Origin: Coix lacryma-jobi var. lacryma-jobi
Lineage: Eukaryota; Streptophyta; Magnoliopsida; Poales; Poaceae
Assembly (NCBI GenBank): GCA_009763385.1
Contig: CM019831.1
Location: forward strand, 88,013,845 to 88,077,844
Length of the DNA: 64,000 nucleotides
Direction: 5' to 3'
Position 1 is the first letter of the stretch, and each line of letters opens with the position of its first letter. The position numbers and the translations under genes are program-made. The notes under the pieces were generated by a model. The model ran no database searches. It saw only the letters and a list, made by a program, of their open reading frames with translations, and was not told the origin of the DNA. Positions 35,172-46,791 of the stretch are shown here, piece after piece.

Positions 35172-37719
35172 TGAAGGACCGAAAATGCTATGGCAAGGCG
35201 ACCAGAGGGGGGGTGAATGGGAGCCTAAAATTTCTTCTCGAAATTATGGCCTCTGTCCCAATAAAATCAACCCCAAAAGCTTCGGACTCAAACGTGATGC
35301 CCACGACCCTCGGAAAGAGGGTGGATGATCCCTAGGATCACAGCGAGGCACCACACAAGAGAGCAAACCAAACCTCTCAAAACCCTGAGTCAAGTTCATG
35401 CCTAAAAGACCCACTCCAAACGTAGATAGAGAGCTACGTCGGGATTCCTCCAAATACCGATGCTAACAAGTAGCAAAGATACGTAGAGAGGTTCCTAGGT
35501 GAACTCTAGGAGCAAACGAGGAGTCCGGAGACAAAGCGGAAAAGCCGGGAGAGCAAACGCACTCAACTGCGACCTACAGGCAATTCCCGGACTATCCGGA
35601 CTCTTGGTCCCGGACTGTCCGGTGTGAGCCGGACTATCCGCCGCTAGGGTGCCGGACTGTCCGCCGGCGAAAAACCCAAAACCGAACTGTTCTGCTACAG
35701 CCCTGGACAGATCCCGGACAGTCCGCAGTTTGCACGCCGGACTGTCCGCGGTTCACGTGAACAGTGAACTCCGAGCGTCCGGTGCCTGCCCTGTGCAGCG
35801 TCCGATGAGGATCCCGGACTGTCCGCGGGTCCTAGCGGACTGTCCGCCGGCTACGAAGCCAAAACAGCAAAGCTGCTGCAAAGTCCCTGCTCGGGCCCGG
35901 ACTGTCCGCGCCCAACACTGGCGGACTGTCCGCCGGTCACCCGAGGGGAAAACGCCCGAGGCCAACAGCCACTGCTCGGCTGAAGCCGCGATGCGCGGAC
36001 TGTCCACGGCCTATATGGCGGACTGTCTGCGACCTCCCAGAAAGCGCAAAAACAGCGCGGAACAAACCCAAAATCGATTGGATCTACACCAAATCGAACG
36101 AGGCTGCAAACTAACTTCACCCAAGTGTTCTTCTATGTGTTGGGAAGCTAATCCTAGGATATCATCGCTTCAATCCAAATAAAACATGAGAAATCCGAAG
36201 AACACTAGAAAAGGGGAAGAACGAAGAACAAAAACGATTTCGGCCCGATCTACTTGTTCGTGAGGGTAGCGATGAATTCCTTTGGTGGAAACGTTCTCCT
36301 CACTTCAAAGAACAAGTTGATTCAAACGGAATCGCAAAAGACGCAGCATAGAGGGAGATCGGGAGAGGGGAAAATCGTGGAGAAAAGAAGAACGCGAAGA
36401 ACAAATTCAAAACGCGAATTCAACCACGAATTTGATCCTTGGATTCAGCAAGATGAATTGATTAAGCACTCGGTGTCGGGCTACAAGCCAATCCTAGCAA
36501 CACAAAGCTTGGATGGCAAAAAGCTCAAGAACAAGAGCCAACTCTCCCTAACCCTAGACTACTCTCACAGGAACAAAATGAGAGAGACACCACCTAGAAC
36601 TCCCAAGGATACGGCTGCCCTAGCAGCCCCCCTCATATATATAGGCGCACGTCCGAAGACCAAAACGACCTTGCATTAAGCACTCGACCCAAATACCCCC
36701 CAGGGGTAAAACCGTCCAGACTTGACAGTTTCGATCCGACGGCCACGCCCGCACATCCGGTAGCTTCGCCTCGACGCGACCTCCCTGATGCCGCCACGTG
36801 CCGTCACCGTCGACCGCCGCGCCTTCTCACCGATAACTTCGCTGCAACGCAAGCCTCTCGGTGCTGCCACGCGTCGACCGTCCTTTCGGACCAACCCCCG
36901 GTTTTGAGGCCCAAACCAGGAAACCGTCCACCCCGAGTTTTGAGGCCCAAACTCGGAAACCCGCACGCCTAGGTTTTGAGGCCCAAACCTGGAAACCGTC
37001 CTCGCCGAGTTTTGAGGCCCAAACTCGGAAACCGGCCACCCCAGGTTTTGTGGCCCAAACCTGGAAACCGTCGATGGTAGCTTTTTGAGGCTCGGCTACC
37101 GAACCCGCACCGTAGACGGGATGTGGTTCTCACACCCCGACCACCGGCACCGATGCCGATGCATGTCCAGCCTCCACGCCAGGCACAACGCCTTCACCTT
37201 CCTTCTTGACTTGGCCGACGGCACTTGTGCCGCACGCAAGCCCGTGTCCGACCTCCCGCCAAGTGACACGACTCCAGCGTCTTCCTCCCGACTCGGCCGA
37301 TGCACTGCACATCCCCATGTGCTCTCGCTCGCTGATGCCACGTGCCAGCTACCACAGCTGGTCCTCTGGCCCTCTGGTCCGTCAGTCCAAGCCTCACGTC
37401 CGCCCTTCACCGCTCTGGGTACATCGGCATGGCACGTCCGCCGCACGGCATGCCCATCCTTCACCGCTCCCGGTCCGTCGGCACGGCACATCTCTACTTG
37501 ACCTTCACCTCGCCATAGACCACTGTATCAGAGCTCCACACCTGCACATCAACACAGCCAAGAGACACATGTCGCACACGCACACCAACACAGAAACACA
37601 ACACAACTCACGCCACCGGTTAGTCATAAACATTAAGCGCATAGCTAGATATAGACTCAACCGGGTAAAAGCCTCAAACCTTCCTCATCAAAGTCAATCA
37701 TTCATCATATATGTTCTCA
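35172..37719 (-). repeat. Element C 5' LTR (minus strand)
   Basis: Near-identical copy of 26933-29479. Dyad array about 36897-37100, TATA about 36635-36643, CGGACAGTCCG array about 35585-36032. One dyad unit that is mismatched in the 3' LTR (CGAGTTTT/AAACTTGG) is paired here (CGAGTTTT/AAACTCGG). Confidence 0.93.
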
Positions 37720-39315
37720 AAGTGCACAAACAACTCCGCAGAATACGAAGCTGTGATACTAGCACTCTCAAGGCTTCGAGCATTATCAGTCCGAAGGGCA
37801 GTCATTAACACAGACTCCCAAGTCATCGCGGGACACATTGAGAAAAATTACAAAGCAAAAGATCCAGAGTTGCACAAATACTTCCAATATGTCCGAAGGT
37901 TAGAAACATTCTTCCTCGGCATAACAGTGAAAGCAATACCGAGGTCAGAAAACAACGAAGCAGATGGCCTAGCCAAAGCAGCAGCACAAGAACTACAGCT
38001 GCCCCCTGACGTGTTTTACGAGGTAACAACTCAATCAGCATTCGAAGCCTCTGAAAAGAATGTGAAGCTGATCAACGCAATCCAGAACGAAGACTGGAGA
38101 GCACCCATCATAGCCTATATCAACGAGCTACATGAACCCGAGTCCAAAGAAGAAGTAAACAGACTAAAGCAAAGAGCTCGAGGGTACAAAATAGTGGACA
38201 ACATTTTGTTCAAATCCTCAGTGATCTCGCCATGGCTAAAATGCGTGTCACAAATTGAAGGAAAGGACATCCTCAAGCTTATTCACGAAGGTATCTGCGG
38301 TTCACACAACGGCCCAAGGGCACTAGTTGGGAAAGTTTTTCGTCAAGGCTTCTATTGGCCAACAGCATTACGAGACGCAGAAGATATTGTCAAACACTGC
38401 GAGGGTTGCCAACTAACGGCAAAAACACAAAACGCCCCAGGGGCTCCAACAACTCTGATATGCCCAACATGGCCCTTGCAAAGATGGGCAATGGACCTCG
38501 TCGGTCCACTACCAACAGCTCCAGGAAACCTTCGCTGTGCAGTGGTAGTTGTGGAATACATCATGAAGTGGATTGAAACTAGACCGCTGGCTTCCATCAC
38601 CTCCCTAGCAGTGAAAAAGTTTTTCTGGCAGCAATTAGTTTGTCGATTTGGAGTTCCCAAAAACCTAACCGTCGACAACGACACTCAGTTTGACAGTGAG
38701 GTCTTCAAAGAATTCTGCGCACAAATCGGAACAGTCTTGTGCTTCGCCTCAGTTCGGCACCCTCAATCCAATGGCTTAGTTGAAAGAGCCAATGCAACAA
38801 TTTTCCAAGCCATATCCAAAAAATTACGAGGCAGGCCCAAAGGAAAGTGGGCAGAAGAGCTAACCTCGGTCACCTGGTCCTATAACACCTCGAAATGCAG
38901 AGCCACCAAATTCACACCTTTTAGGCTTCTATTTGGGGAGGAAGCTGTGTTACCAGAAGAATTGAAGCATGGCTCTCTCAGAACAACCCTCGAATCAGAT
39001 GAACAAAATTAGCTGCTCGATAAAGACTTACTCGAAGAAACAAGATGCAACACAGTGCTCAACCTTCGCAAGTATCAGGAAGAAACAAAAAAATGGAGAG
39101 ACAAAAAGGTGAGAATCAAAGAACTGAAGAAGGGTGACCTCGTCCTCATTCGGAAGCAAAATGCCAACATGGCGGGAAAATTCCAGCCAAAATGGATGGG
39201 ACCATACCTGATCATAGAATGCAATCGTCTAGGGTCTTTCCATCTCTCCGACAGCGAAGGAAACCGCCTACCTCACACCTGGAATATTGGCGACCTTCGC
39301 AAATTCTACCCATAG
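37720..39315 (+). pseudogene. pol: E pol: second RNase H and integrase
   Basis: Continues from 26932 with CTNNSAEYEAVILAL and NTDSQVIAGHI, then SENNEADGLAKAA, the end of the archaeal-type RNase H. The integrase has the zinc region HEGICGSH...HCEGCQ, the catalytic core with Asp in MDLVGPLP, Asp in VDNDTQFDS and Glu in NGLVERANA, and a C-terminal GDLVLIRKQ...KWMGPYLI motif. Only one stop interrupts it, TAG 39010, after which the same frame runs to TAG 39313. No chromodomain is seen, as expected for Tat. Confidence 0.92.
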
Positions 39316-39633
39316 CGGAGCTTTAGCGAGCTCTCTCAATATGTAATTGGCATTTAATCTCTTTTTTTTTTCTTTCAGCACCATTCTTATAACCAAAACA
39401 AAAGGAGTTGCACTCTTTTTCCTTACGAAGGGGCGTAAGGTTTTTTAACGAGGCAGTTTTCCAAAGTACTTAATAAAGGCATCAACCCCCGAAAAAAAAC
39501 AAAACGCTAAAGTCCTTTTTAAGTTTTCCATAAACATCGATAAAAGCAGCTCTTATCCAAGAACGCTTATAATCGATGAAAACCACAGAAGATTGCTTCA
39601 AAAAACAAATTTTTTCGAAACAAACTTGGGAAA
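39316..39633 (+). other. Spacer after E pol
   Basis: A T-rich stretch and an inverted repeat ccttacg...cgtaagg (39421-39440), then the entry to the tandem array. No gene. Confidence 0.6.
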
Positions 39634-40560
39634 AGCAAACTTCACCTCCACCTAAGACAAGGGGAGGCGCGAAGTCCAAAAAAGCCGAGCACCCTCGCAC
39701 AAAACGCCAGGGGCTCGCAAAGCAAACTTCACCTCCACCTAAGATAAGGGGAGGCGCGAAGTCTAAAAAAGTCGAGCACCCTCGCAAAAAACGCCAGGGG
39801 CTCGCAAGGCAAACTTCACCTCCACTTAAGACAAGGGGAGGCGCGAAGTCTAAAAAAGTCGAGCACCCTCGCAAAAAATGCCACGGGCTCACAAAGCAAG
39901 CTTCACTTCCACCTAAGACAAGGGGAGGCGCGAAGTCCAAAAAAGTCGAGCACCCTCGCACAAAACGCCAGGGGCTCGCAAAGCAAGCTTCACCTCCACC
40001 AAAGACAAGGGGAGGCGCGAAGTCCAAAAAAGTCGAGCACCCTCGCACAAAACGCCAGGGGCTCGCAAAACAAGCTTCACCTCCACCTAAGACAAGGGGA
40101 GGCGCGAAGTCTAAAAAAGTCGAGCACCCTCGCAAAAAACGCTAGGGGCTCGCAAAGCAAACTTCACCTCCACCTAAGACAAGGGGAGGCGCGAAGTCCA
40201 AAAAAGTCGAGCACCCTCGCACAAAACGCCAGGGGCTCGCAAAGCAAGCTTCACCTCCACCGAAGACAAGGGGAGGCGCGAAGTCCAAAAAAGCCAAGCA
40301 CCCTCGCACAAAACGCCAGGGGCTCGCAAAACAAGCTTCACCTCCACCCAAGACAAGGGGAGGCGCGAAGTATAAAAAGTCGAGCACCCTCGCAAGACAC
40401 GCCAGGGGCTTGCAAAAATAAGCTTCACCTCCACCCAAGACAAGGGGAGGCGCGAATTATAAAAAGTCGAGCACCCTCGCAAGACACGCCAGGGGCTTGC
40501 AAAATTAAACTTCAACTCCAACTCATACAAGTGGAGCACGAAGTATAAAAAGTCGAACAA
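39634..40560. repeat. Tandem array, about 87-bp unit, roughly 10 copies
   Basis: Units start aagcaaacttcacctccacc and end aacgccaggggctcgc; unit starts at about 39634, 39720, 39806, 39894 and 39981, and onward. The unit length is divisible by three, so both strands stay open for about 200 codons (repeat peptide SPPPKTRGGAKSKK on +). The last two units are more diverged. Arrays in this position are described for Tat elements and can seed satellites. Confidence 0.9.
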
Positions 40561-40576
40561 GCCCGCAAAACATAAA

Positions 40577-40965
40577 GCGTTAAGCGAGCCTCAATAAAAG
40601 AAAAGGGGGCGTCGCTGTTTTTTCTAATCAGCTTACAAAAGCGATAAGCGAGCCTCGCTAAAAGAAAAGGGGGCGTTGCTGTTTTTCTAATCAGCTTACA
40701 AAAGCGTTAAGCGAGCCTTGCTAAAAGAAAAGGGGGCGTCGCTGCTTTTCCTAATCAGCTTACAAAAGCGTTAAGCGAGCCTCGCTAAAAGAAAAGGGGG
40801 CAGGGCATCGCTGTTTTTCCTAATCAGCTTACAAAAGCGATAAGCGAGCCTCGCTAAAAGAAAAGGGGGCGTCGCTGTTTTTCCTAATCAGCTTACAAAA
40901 GCGTTAAGCGAGCCTCGCTAAAAGAAAAGGGGGCGTCGCTGTTTTAGTAAGCACCTCTCTTAAAC
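40577..40965. repeat. Tandem array, about 64-bp unit, six copies
   Basis: Units start gcg(t/a)taagcgagcctcgct and contain aaaagggggcgtcgctgttt; starts at 40577, 40641, 40704, 40768, 40837 and 40901. One unit carries an added cagggcat-type insert. Confidence 0.9.
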
Positions 40966-41106
40966 GAAAAGCGAGCCTCGAGGGTCAAATATCTTTTTAC
41001 TCAAACTGCAAAAAATGAATAGCATCTGCACAAAACAACCTTACAAATTGTTTGCTTTTGTACAAAGCAACTACATTGTGATATACACTCAATAGAAAGC
41101 ATAAAA

Positions 41107-44100
41107 TTACAAGGAACCATCACCATCCTCAATCAACATTAAATCATCAAAACCCTCGCCACCCTCCTCAAATCCTATATCCATCGGAACTATGGCTCCC
41201 CACAACAAACGAGCCACAAGAACAATTGGCAATTCCCCGGGCAAAACCCTCGCCCTATACATATATCTCCGACCTACGTCACTAACTTCCGAAGGCTCCT
41301 CTTTCGGAATCACAAGTGAGCCGTCCGGACCCAGATCAAGATTGCTTCACCCAAACAAGTAATCCAGAGCAGTATTCTCATCGATATCATCATCAACAAC
41401 AGCTTGCGCGGACGAAGAAGAACCAAACAAAAAACGTGTAGCCTGTCGATCAGTATAATCTGCCTCGTGCCAAAAATGACTCGACCTGCTGTTCTTCAAA
41501 TCGTACCTTCGCACTTTCGACCACCAAAAATGTTCAAAAGGCAGCGAAGGGTGTTTAAGCCTAGCTTGAGCCCACGATTCACCAGTTGTAAAAACATCTT
41601 GATAATTTAGCGTCAGCGGCGTCACATCAATTACTTCTAGCACGGTTCCATCAGGAACTTGCATTTACACAGAATTAAAAAATATCTCAGTGTCACAAAG
41701 TCATTTCCCACTACCCAACATATTACAAAATGACACTCGCTTGAGCTACACCCATTTTTCACACCTGCTCGGCGCCCCCATGCCCTTCCGCCCAAGCTTC
41801 GCCGGCTGTAGCATCCAAATCCTCGCTGATCGCAGCATCGAAAGTCTCCACAGTTATAGAAGGTCCAGCGGCAGACACTTCGACCGTCGTCGCCTCTTTC
41901 ACGTTAGCCTCTCCAGCGACAGGGGCATCCTCAGCCGAGGGTACCGCCTCCGCTGGTGGAACCTCCGCAGAATTGGGCGCAGGAGCAGACTTGGAGCATC
42001 CCGCAACGTCTTCAGTTGCAATCGGCGAAGGCAGCGCGTCTTTCCGAGCCTGCAAAAAAGACCACAGAATTAAATACCAACATGTTCATCCATGAATAGA
42101 AACAAGAAACGAACATCTCATACAGTGGATACCTGGCGAGTAGCTTCGGCCGCCTCTTCGAAGGCGAGGGCGCGTCCACCACCGTTGATCCAAAACCTGC
42201 GGAGCAAGCGCATCGCATAGTTTCGAACCTCCGCATCATCAATCTTCATCTAACGTACCTCATCAACAGTCGGGAAAACATGGTTCTGCTTCCTGATCTT
42301 CCGAAGGTGTTCGCAATCGGCTTGGCGAAGGGTCCCGGCCATGGCCAAAGCTACGGCGTAACAACCAAAGTCGGCCACGTTATCAACCAAAGAACTGAAA
42401 ATATCCAGCTCATTTTTAAGCCAAGCTTCGAATGCCTCAGCATTAACAGCAGGTAACGGCTCCCCAGCAGAGCCGTCGGCTTCAGTCAAGCAGGTGTCAA
42501 TTTTACCCTTAATCTCTCCCATGCTTTTCTGCCACGCCTCGGACTGCGAAGCCACCTCCGAGGACAGCTCACTTATGTGACTGTTTGCTGATAACAAATC
42601 TTTGTGTTTCTGACGGCAAGCTGCCAAAAGTTCAGCATTACTATTCGCAACCTCCTGTGCCTCCTCTCGGGACTTCTTGACTTTTTCCAAGGCAGCTTTA
42701 AGCTCAATTTCCTTATTTTCCAAGCTTCACCGGAGGTCTTTATTCTCTTTCTCGACCTTTGCCAACCGCGTGCTTATGTAGTCATGGTTTAAACCCACCC
42801 TTCGGCGCGCAGAACGACTGAGAAGCATCAATTCGGCCAACTTAACATCGATGTCATCCTAAAGCTCGCCCAACGACTGGTTGGTCAGGCGAAGCTCGGC
42901 CTCTGGCACACAAACTCGATCAAATACCCAGCCAAGAAAATGCCTTTCCTCTGGAGCTCATTGCAAATGGCACTCTCGAAGGTCCGGACTCGTCAAAAGC
43001 TCCGTGGCCGGATCGGTAACTCCAATCTTATTGGCAAAATAAGGGAGCGTAGACCGGCTAGCTTCGCGATATGGCCTTTTGCCTGGAATTCTTTCTGACT
43101 CAAGGTCACCAGCAACCTCAACACCATCAACCCAGATGTGTGACCCCGCGTACTCGGGCACTGACCCCCGCACAGGGCTCTCAGGCTCGAGGTCCAGGAG
43201 AATTTCATCAATACTTCGACCAACTGCGGCATCAGCGCTCGATGAAACAACCGCCTTTCCACGCTCATCTCCAATTGACAACTCTTCATCTGAGTCACCT
43301 TCGCCACTTGAAGTATCACTAACATCTTCAATGTTAGCTTCTTTTTCAACTTCCCTCTCCTCCTCCTTCTCATAGTCATCGGAGACACCTTCGTCATCCG
43401 AAATTTGGATCAGTGCACTAATCCCGCCGATGCGAGGCACCCGCCCTCCAACCCTACCAACACCTTGGCCGCTTGAAACAATGGCCGAGGAAGAGGAAGT
43501 ACCGGCAGCACCCGAGCCAACAGCGACCTTCGTCGCAAGCGCTTTCACTCGGCCGCCGGCGCCGCCGCGGCCACGACCACGACCCCTCTTCAGTCGCGAT
43601 ACAACCTCTTTCTCCTTCGCGGCAGCACGCTTCCTTTTCTTCAGCGCATCCTCGCTCGAAGGTGCGGGCCAGTCAGCATACTGGATCTCAAGAATGTCGA
43701 ATAACCTGTTAACTCGACCTCTGCTACCCACCGAGCTGCGGATAGCCTTAACCTCCAATGTGGACAACTTTCCAACAAGATCCTCCGCTCTCTGTTGAAC
43801 ACGCTTGTAGATAGCTTCAATTCCATCTTCACGCCTAGGAAACTTCCTAAGGACATTTTCCCAAACCCTGTTCAGCTCCACCTTCGGTTTCTTCAAACCT
43901 TTACCCTCGTACTTGGGGTCATCCTCAACTCAAACCACACCTATCTCCGACTAAGGGGCCAAACCTTGGCACAACAATACTCCTTGACTAAGTCGCGAGC
44001 ACACTGAGAGCGCGCAACCACCCTTAGACAGTCAACAGCGGCATGCGCCTCGGCGCTCATCTTAGCTTCGACACTCACGTCACCGAGTGGCGGAAGCTCG

Positions 44101-44675
44101 CCGCAAAGCTCGGTGTTACCACTAAGCTTGTAGTAGAACCAAAACTCTTGCCACCCACTGGTTCACTTGTTCTTCTGGGCCTGCACCGGCAACTCAGATC
44201 CGGCGCGGTGGCAAAAGGTGTACACTGCAAACTGACCGAGGCTGGTGTTACCTTTGCCATCCAAAATCTTGCGAGGCTGCATGTGCACACGATGAGTTCG
44301 AACAAAACCCTCGACATGAGGAACAACGCCCTGAGAACAACACGCCCAGACATATACTGACATCTTCGTGAAACACGACGGTGTGAGCTGATGAAACCGC
44401 AAATTGAACCTCTGTAGAACCGAAGTCACAAAGGAGTCAACAGGGAAGCGCAGTCCAGCTGAAAAGAACTCCTCAAACACCACAACTTCATCAGCGTCCG
44501 GCTTCGGCACAGTCTCCCCAGCACTGGTCCTTGCCTTCCCATCCTCGATCCAACCTCACTTGACATAAGCCGCCAACTCCGAACTGCAGACCCGGCTGAG
44601 ACCGAACTCAAAAGTCACCCCCTCATCAGCAGCTGGCGGAGAAGCAACGCGAGCGGTTTGCTTGGACCTAGCCAT
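41107..44675 (-). pseudogene. E antisense gene (Transposase_28-like 'putative gypsy type transposon' protein)
   Basis: On the strand opposite to pol, from ATG 44675 (MARSKQTARVASPP). Exon 1 has the conserved region FEEFFSAGLRFPVDSFV, FNLRFHQLTPSCFTKM and WQEFWFYYKLSG, then a Lys/Arg-rich RGRGRGRGGAGGR stretch near 43560. An acidic Ser-rich stretch and a coiled coil (42723-42340) follow. An intron at 42132-42050 (GT...TTTTTTGCAG on minus) keeps the frame exactly. Exon 2 ends near 41765 with CAG/GTGTGA, and the last exon (about 41658-41107) ends in an acidic tail. In-frame stops: TGA 44558, TGA 44165, a TAG near 43960, TGA 42960, TAG near 42845, TGA near 42727, TAG 42252 and TGA 41349, plus one shift near 43935. 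The family is known in grass Tat elements; its role is unknown. Confidence 0.8.
42050..42132 (-). other. Predicted intron of the E antisense gene
   Basis: The minus strand reads CGCCAG/GTATCC at 42138-42127 and CTTTTTTGCAG at 42060-42050, 83 nt. Exons on both sides join at a codon boundary (ATRQ|ARKDALP). Reading through gives a stop within a few codons. Confidence 0.65.
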
Positions 44676-44822
44676 CTCTCAAACTAAACTAAAACCCTCG
44701 CTGAACACAATACGCACAACCTTCGCAACCAGACAAAACCAACCTTCGCCACAAGGAATGCGCAGCAGCAGGATGGCTATAGCAAAAGGAGGGCACGACT
44801 TCAACCCCTCACCAACCCCATC

Positions 44823-44830
44823 TATTTATA
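44823..44830 (-). promoter_or_regulatory. TATA box of the E antisense gene
   Basis: TATAAATA on the minus strand, about 148 bp before the antisense ATG and inside E, away from the 3' LTR. Confidence 0.6.
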
Positions 44831-45040
44831 AGCCGAGAGACGAGCCACATCACCCGACAAAACCGGCACGACAACCGAAATCCACGGCGCAAAAAATGAG
44901 ACGGACCTCAACAGTGCAAACAAGAATACAACGGCCCGGCCCAAAAGCAGCCGCGGGCGTCGCTGCCAAGGGTCTCGTTACATTTCCCATCAAAGAGCGT
45001 TGCTTGGGCCTAAGTACTGTTGTTTAGATCCAAGGCAACA

Positions 45041-45049
45041 AGGGGCTAC
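45041..45049 (+). other. Polypurine tract of E
   Basis: A short run aggggctac directly before TGTTGGGAG. Weakly purine-rich compared with other PPTs here, but at the right place. Confidence 0.55.
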
Positions 45050-45696
45050 TGTTGGGAGAAGGGACCCTCGGCAGTGGCGCCACGCAGGCTGGCACAAAAG
45101 CGACCCTTGCGTGACCCGCGCGCCCTTGCAAACTTTCTTCTCTTCGTTTGTTGGACCCTTTGGATTGGTTTCTTAACCTTCGATTGCAGGCTCGACCTTC
45201 AAGTTCTTTGTGGTTCTTGCAGGTGAATGGGCGCGGAGAACACAGAAAGTGACCCTCGCGCGTTCCGTGGCTCCTTCGCTTAGAACGTCGAGCTCAGCGG
45301 GTGGTGAGCGAACACGGACCTCGTGACAGTTTAGGCCGAGGGGTTAGCCCCCACGTCCTTGCGAAGGTGTGCGGGGGCCAAATGGCGGCGGACGGGTGGA
45401 AGGCAAACTAGGGTTTCCACTCTGGCTGTGTTTGTACGGTTCTACCCTTTCGCTGTATGGTGCTAGGAAATCTTTTCTGTACCCTTTTGTAATTTGGCCG
45501 GCATCCCTTGGTATTCCTTATAAATACCAAGGGATGAACAGTGTAAAGGCAGGATTTTTTGGGAATAGAGAAATTTTTCCACCGTCTTACTTTCCTGCCC
45601 CTTCGCTTCCTGCACCTTCGCTTGGGCTCACGACAGTTGGTCACCCTCGCCCTTCCTCTGTACTGAAATGGAGGTAGGGCAGGTGCGCTACCAACA
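45050..45696 (+). repeat. Element E 3' LTR
   Basis: Starts TGTTGGGAGAAGG after the PPT and ends CCAACA at 45696; the frame of F continues immediately (agcct would be the TSD). 647 bp, short as usual for this lineage. TATA box 45519-45526 within an inverted repeat. The 5' copy is outside the window, so the boundaries rest on TG..CA ends and on the flanking F frame. Confidence 0.8.
45502..45536 (+). promoter_or_regulatory. TATA box at the loop of a perfect 14-bp inverted repeat
   Basis: Arms CATCCCTTGGTATT and AATACCAAGGGATG with a 7-nt loop ccttata; TATAAATA spans the loop and the right arm. Confidence 0.85.
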
Positions 45697-46203
45697 AGCC
45701 TATATCTATTCTTAATCATGAACAAACCTCAGCTTTAATTCCTAGTGAGGTGGAAACCTCAATCTTAGGAGATACCTTCGATTTCGAGGATGAATATCTT
45801 ACCGAATTTGGTAATACCTCGAAATACCAAACAATTAGGAAAACACAAAATCAAACATCATCTTTAGAAGAACTTACTGATAAGGTTTTCCTAAAAGAGA
45901 CTACGAAGAAACTAATCTCTATAATAAGTCATGAATGGTTAGAAGAATCAGAGCTTTCCACTGATATAATCCGCTTAAATTCACCTTTTACACACATTCA
46001 ATGCCAACTCCATCAACAACCCTTCGAAGCTCTCTATAATCCTGTTGTGGGAACCAACATTATGTCTGAAACCTTTGCTCAAGATTTATTAAAACAAATG
46101 CCACTTACCCCAATAGTTAAACTATTGAAAACCCCATCAGGACATGTTATTCCTAGCTCAGGAATCATGTATGTCCTACCTGTCACTGTAGATAACACTC
46201 CGC
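45697..46203 (+). pseudogene. F polyprotein: protease region, first part
   Basis: Open from the E junction (PISILNHEQTSALIPSE...) with the retropepsin-like segment FEALYNPVVGTNIMSETFA and KTPSGHVIPSSGIMYVLP. The frame passes into D at 46204 after VDNT and resumes at 55545 without a shift. The usual D(T/S)G triad is replaced here by YNPVVGTN, a variant found in Athila-type pol; whether it is active is uncertain. GTG 45750 is not a true start. Confidence 0.8.
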
Positions 46204-46791
46204 TGTTGACGCTCACTAAGTGTCATATTCTTAGCATCGACAAGGTCATATAACGCAACACAAGGACCTAAAATCAACCAAAAACCTTTTATAAACTAAC
46301 GATTTCCACGTGTCCTTGAGTTTTATTTGAATGTAGGAAATTGCAGGGTTTTTGAGCAAAATGACCAAGAGGACCCACCAGGAGGCGAGCACACACACTT
46401 GGGCTCACTTTGGGCCAAGGTAGGGTGGCGCCCGCCACCCCTCACTGGCGGCCGCTAGGGGAGTGAGGCCCAAACTCCTCCCCTGCCACGTCACTGATCT
46501 AGGGGAGGCATGCCACACTCATTTGCAACCATTGATCACTTAGGTCATTGCATCCAAGGGCCAAGAAAGGACGTCACATGGATCATGACCCAATTGCCCA
46601 TGTGACGGTTATTTGGACATGCAACCAACCTTGGAACCGCCTCCCAAGAGCTCCTAGATGCCGTTGAAGCAAGGTCAGTGGATCCAATGGCCAGGGGGGT
46701 GGTGGCCGCCACTTAGGACTGGCGCCCGCCACCACACTCACCCCCCTGACCTAACCCTAGGTCCATAAGTACCCCCCTAGGTCCCTTAGGC

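Larger units (their letters stand above)
26933..37719 (-). mobile_element. Element C: internally deleted Sirevirus, minus strand
   Basis: Bounded by TGAAGGACCG...TGTTCTCA (reverse complement of a Sirevirus) with TSD aagtg (26928-26932 and 37720-37724). LTRs 26933-29479 and 35172-37719 are almost equal in length (2,547 and 2,548 bp) and nearly identical. Reading on the minus strand: PBS, gag-tail ORF (35003-33054), remnants of integrase C-terminus and RNase H (32325-31921), 2.4 kb non-coding, PPT. Capsid region, protease, integrase core and RT are missing, so it is non-autonomous. It breaks the second RNase H of E. Confidence 0.93.
2605..45696 (+). mobile_element. Element E: Tat-type Ty3/gypsy retrotransposon, 3' part
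   Basis: The pieces, once nested insertions are set aside, run in order: end of RT / RNase H (2605-2852, 26417-26932), a second RNase H and integrase (37720-39315), two tandem arrays, an antisense gene (41107-44675, minus strand), a polypurine tract and the 3' LTR (45050-45696). Two RNase H domains plus an antisense ORF between pol and the 3' LTR are known hallmarks of the Tat lineage (Grande, cinful/RIRE2-like, Retand). It is interrupted by A (2853-26416) and C (26933-37719), each flanked by a perfect 5-bp TSD. Its own 5' LTR, gag, protease and most of RT lie upstream of the window. It sits within the protease region of element F. Confidence 0.85.

Noticed and set aside
39576..40145. 189-codon ORF of 29-residue repeats and its 217-codon minus partner as genes
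   Set aside because: Open only because the 87-bp unit is a multiple of three; no start context, no domain, both strands equally open.
39634..40965. CRISPR-like array
   Set aside because: Units are contiguous with no unique spacers, and the DNA is plant nuclear.
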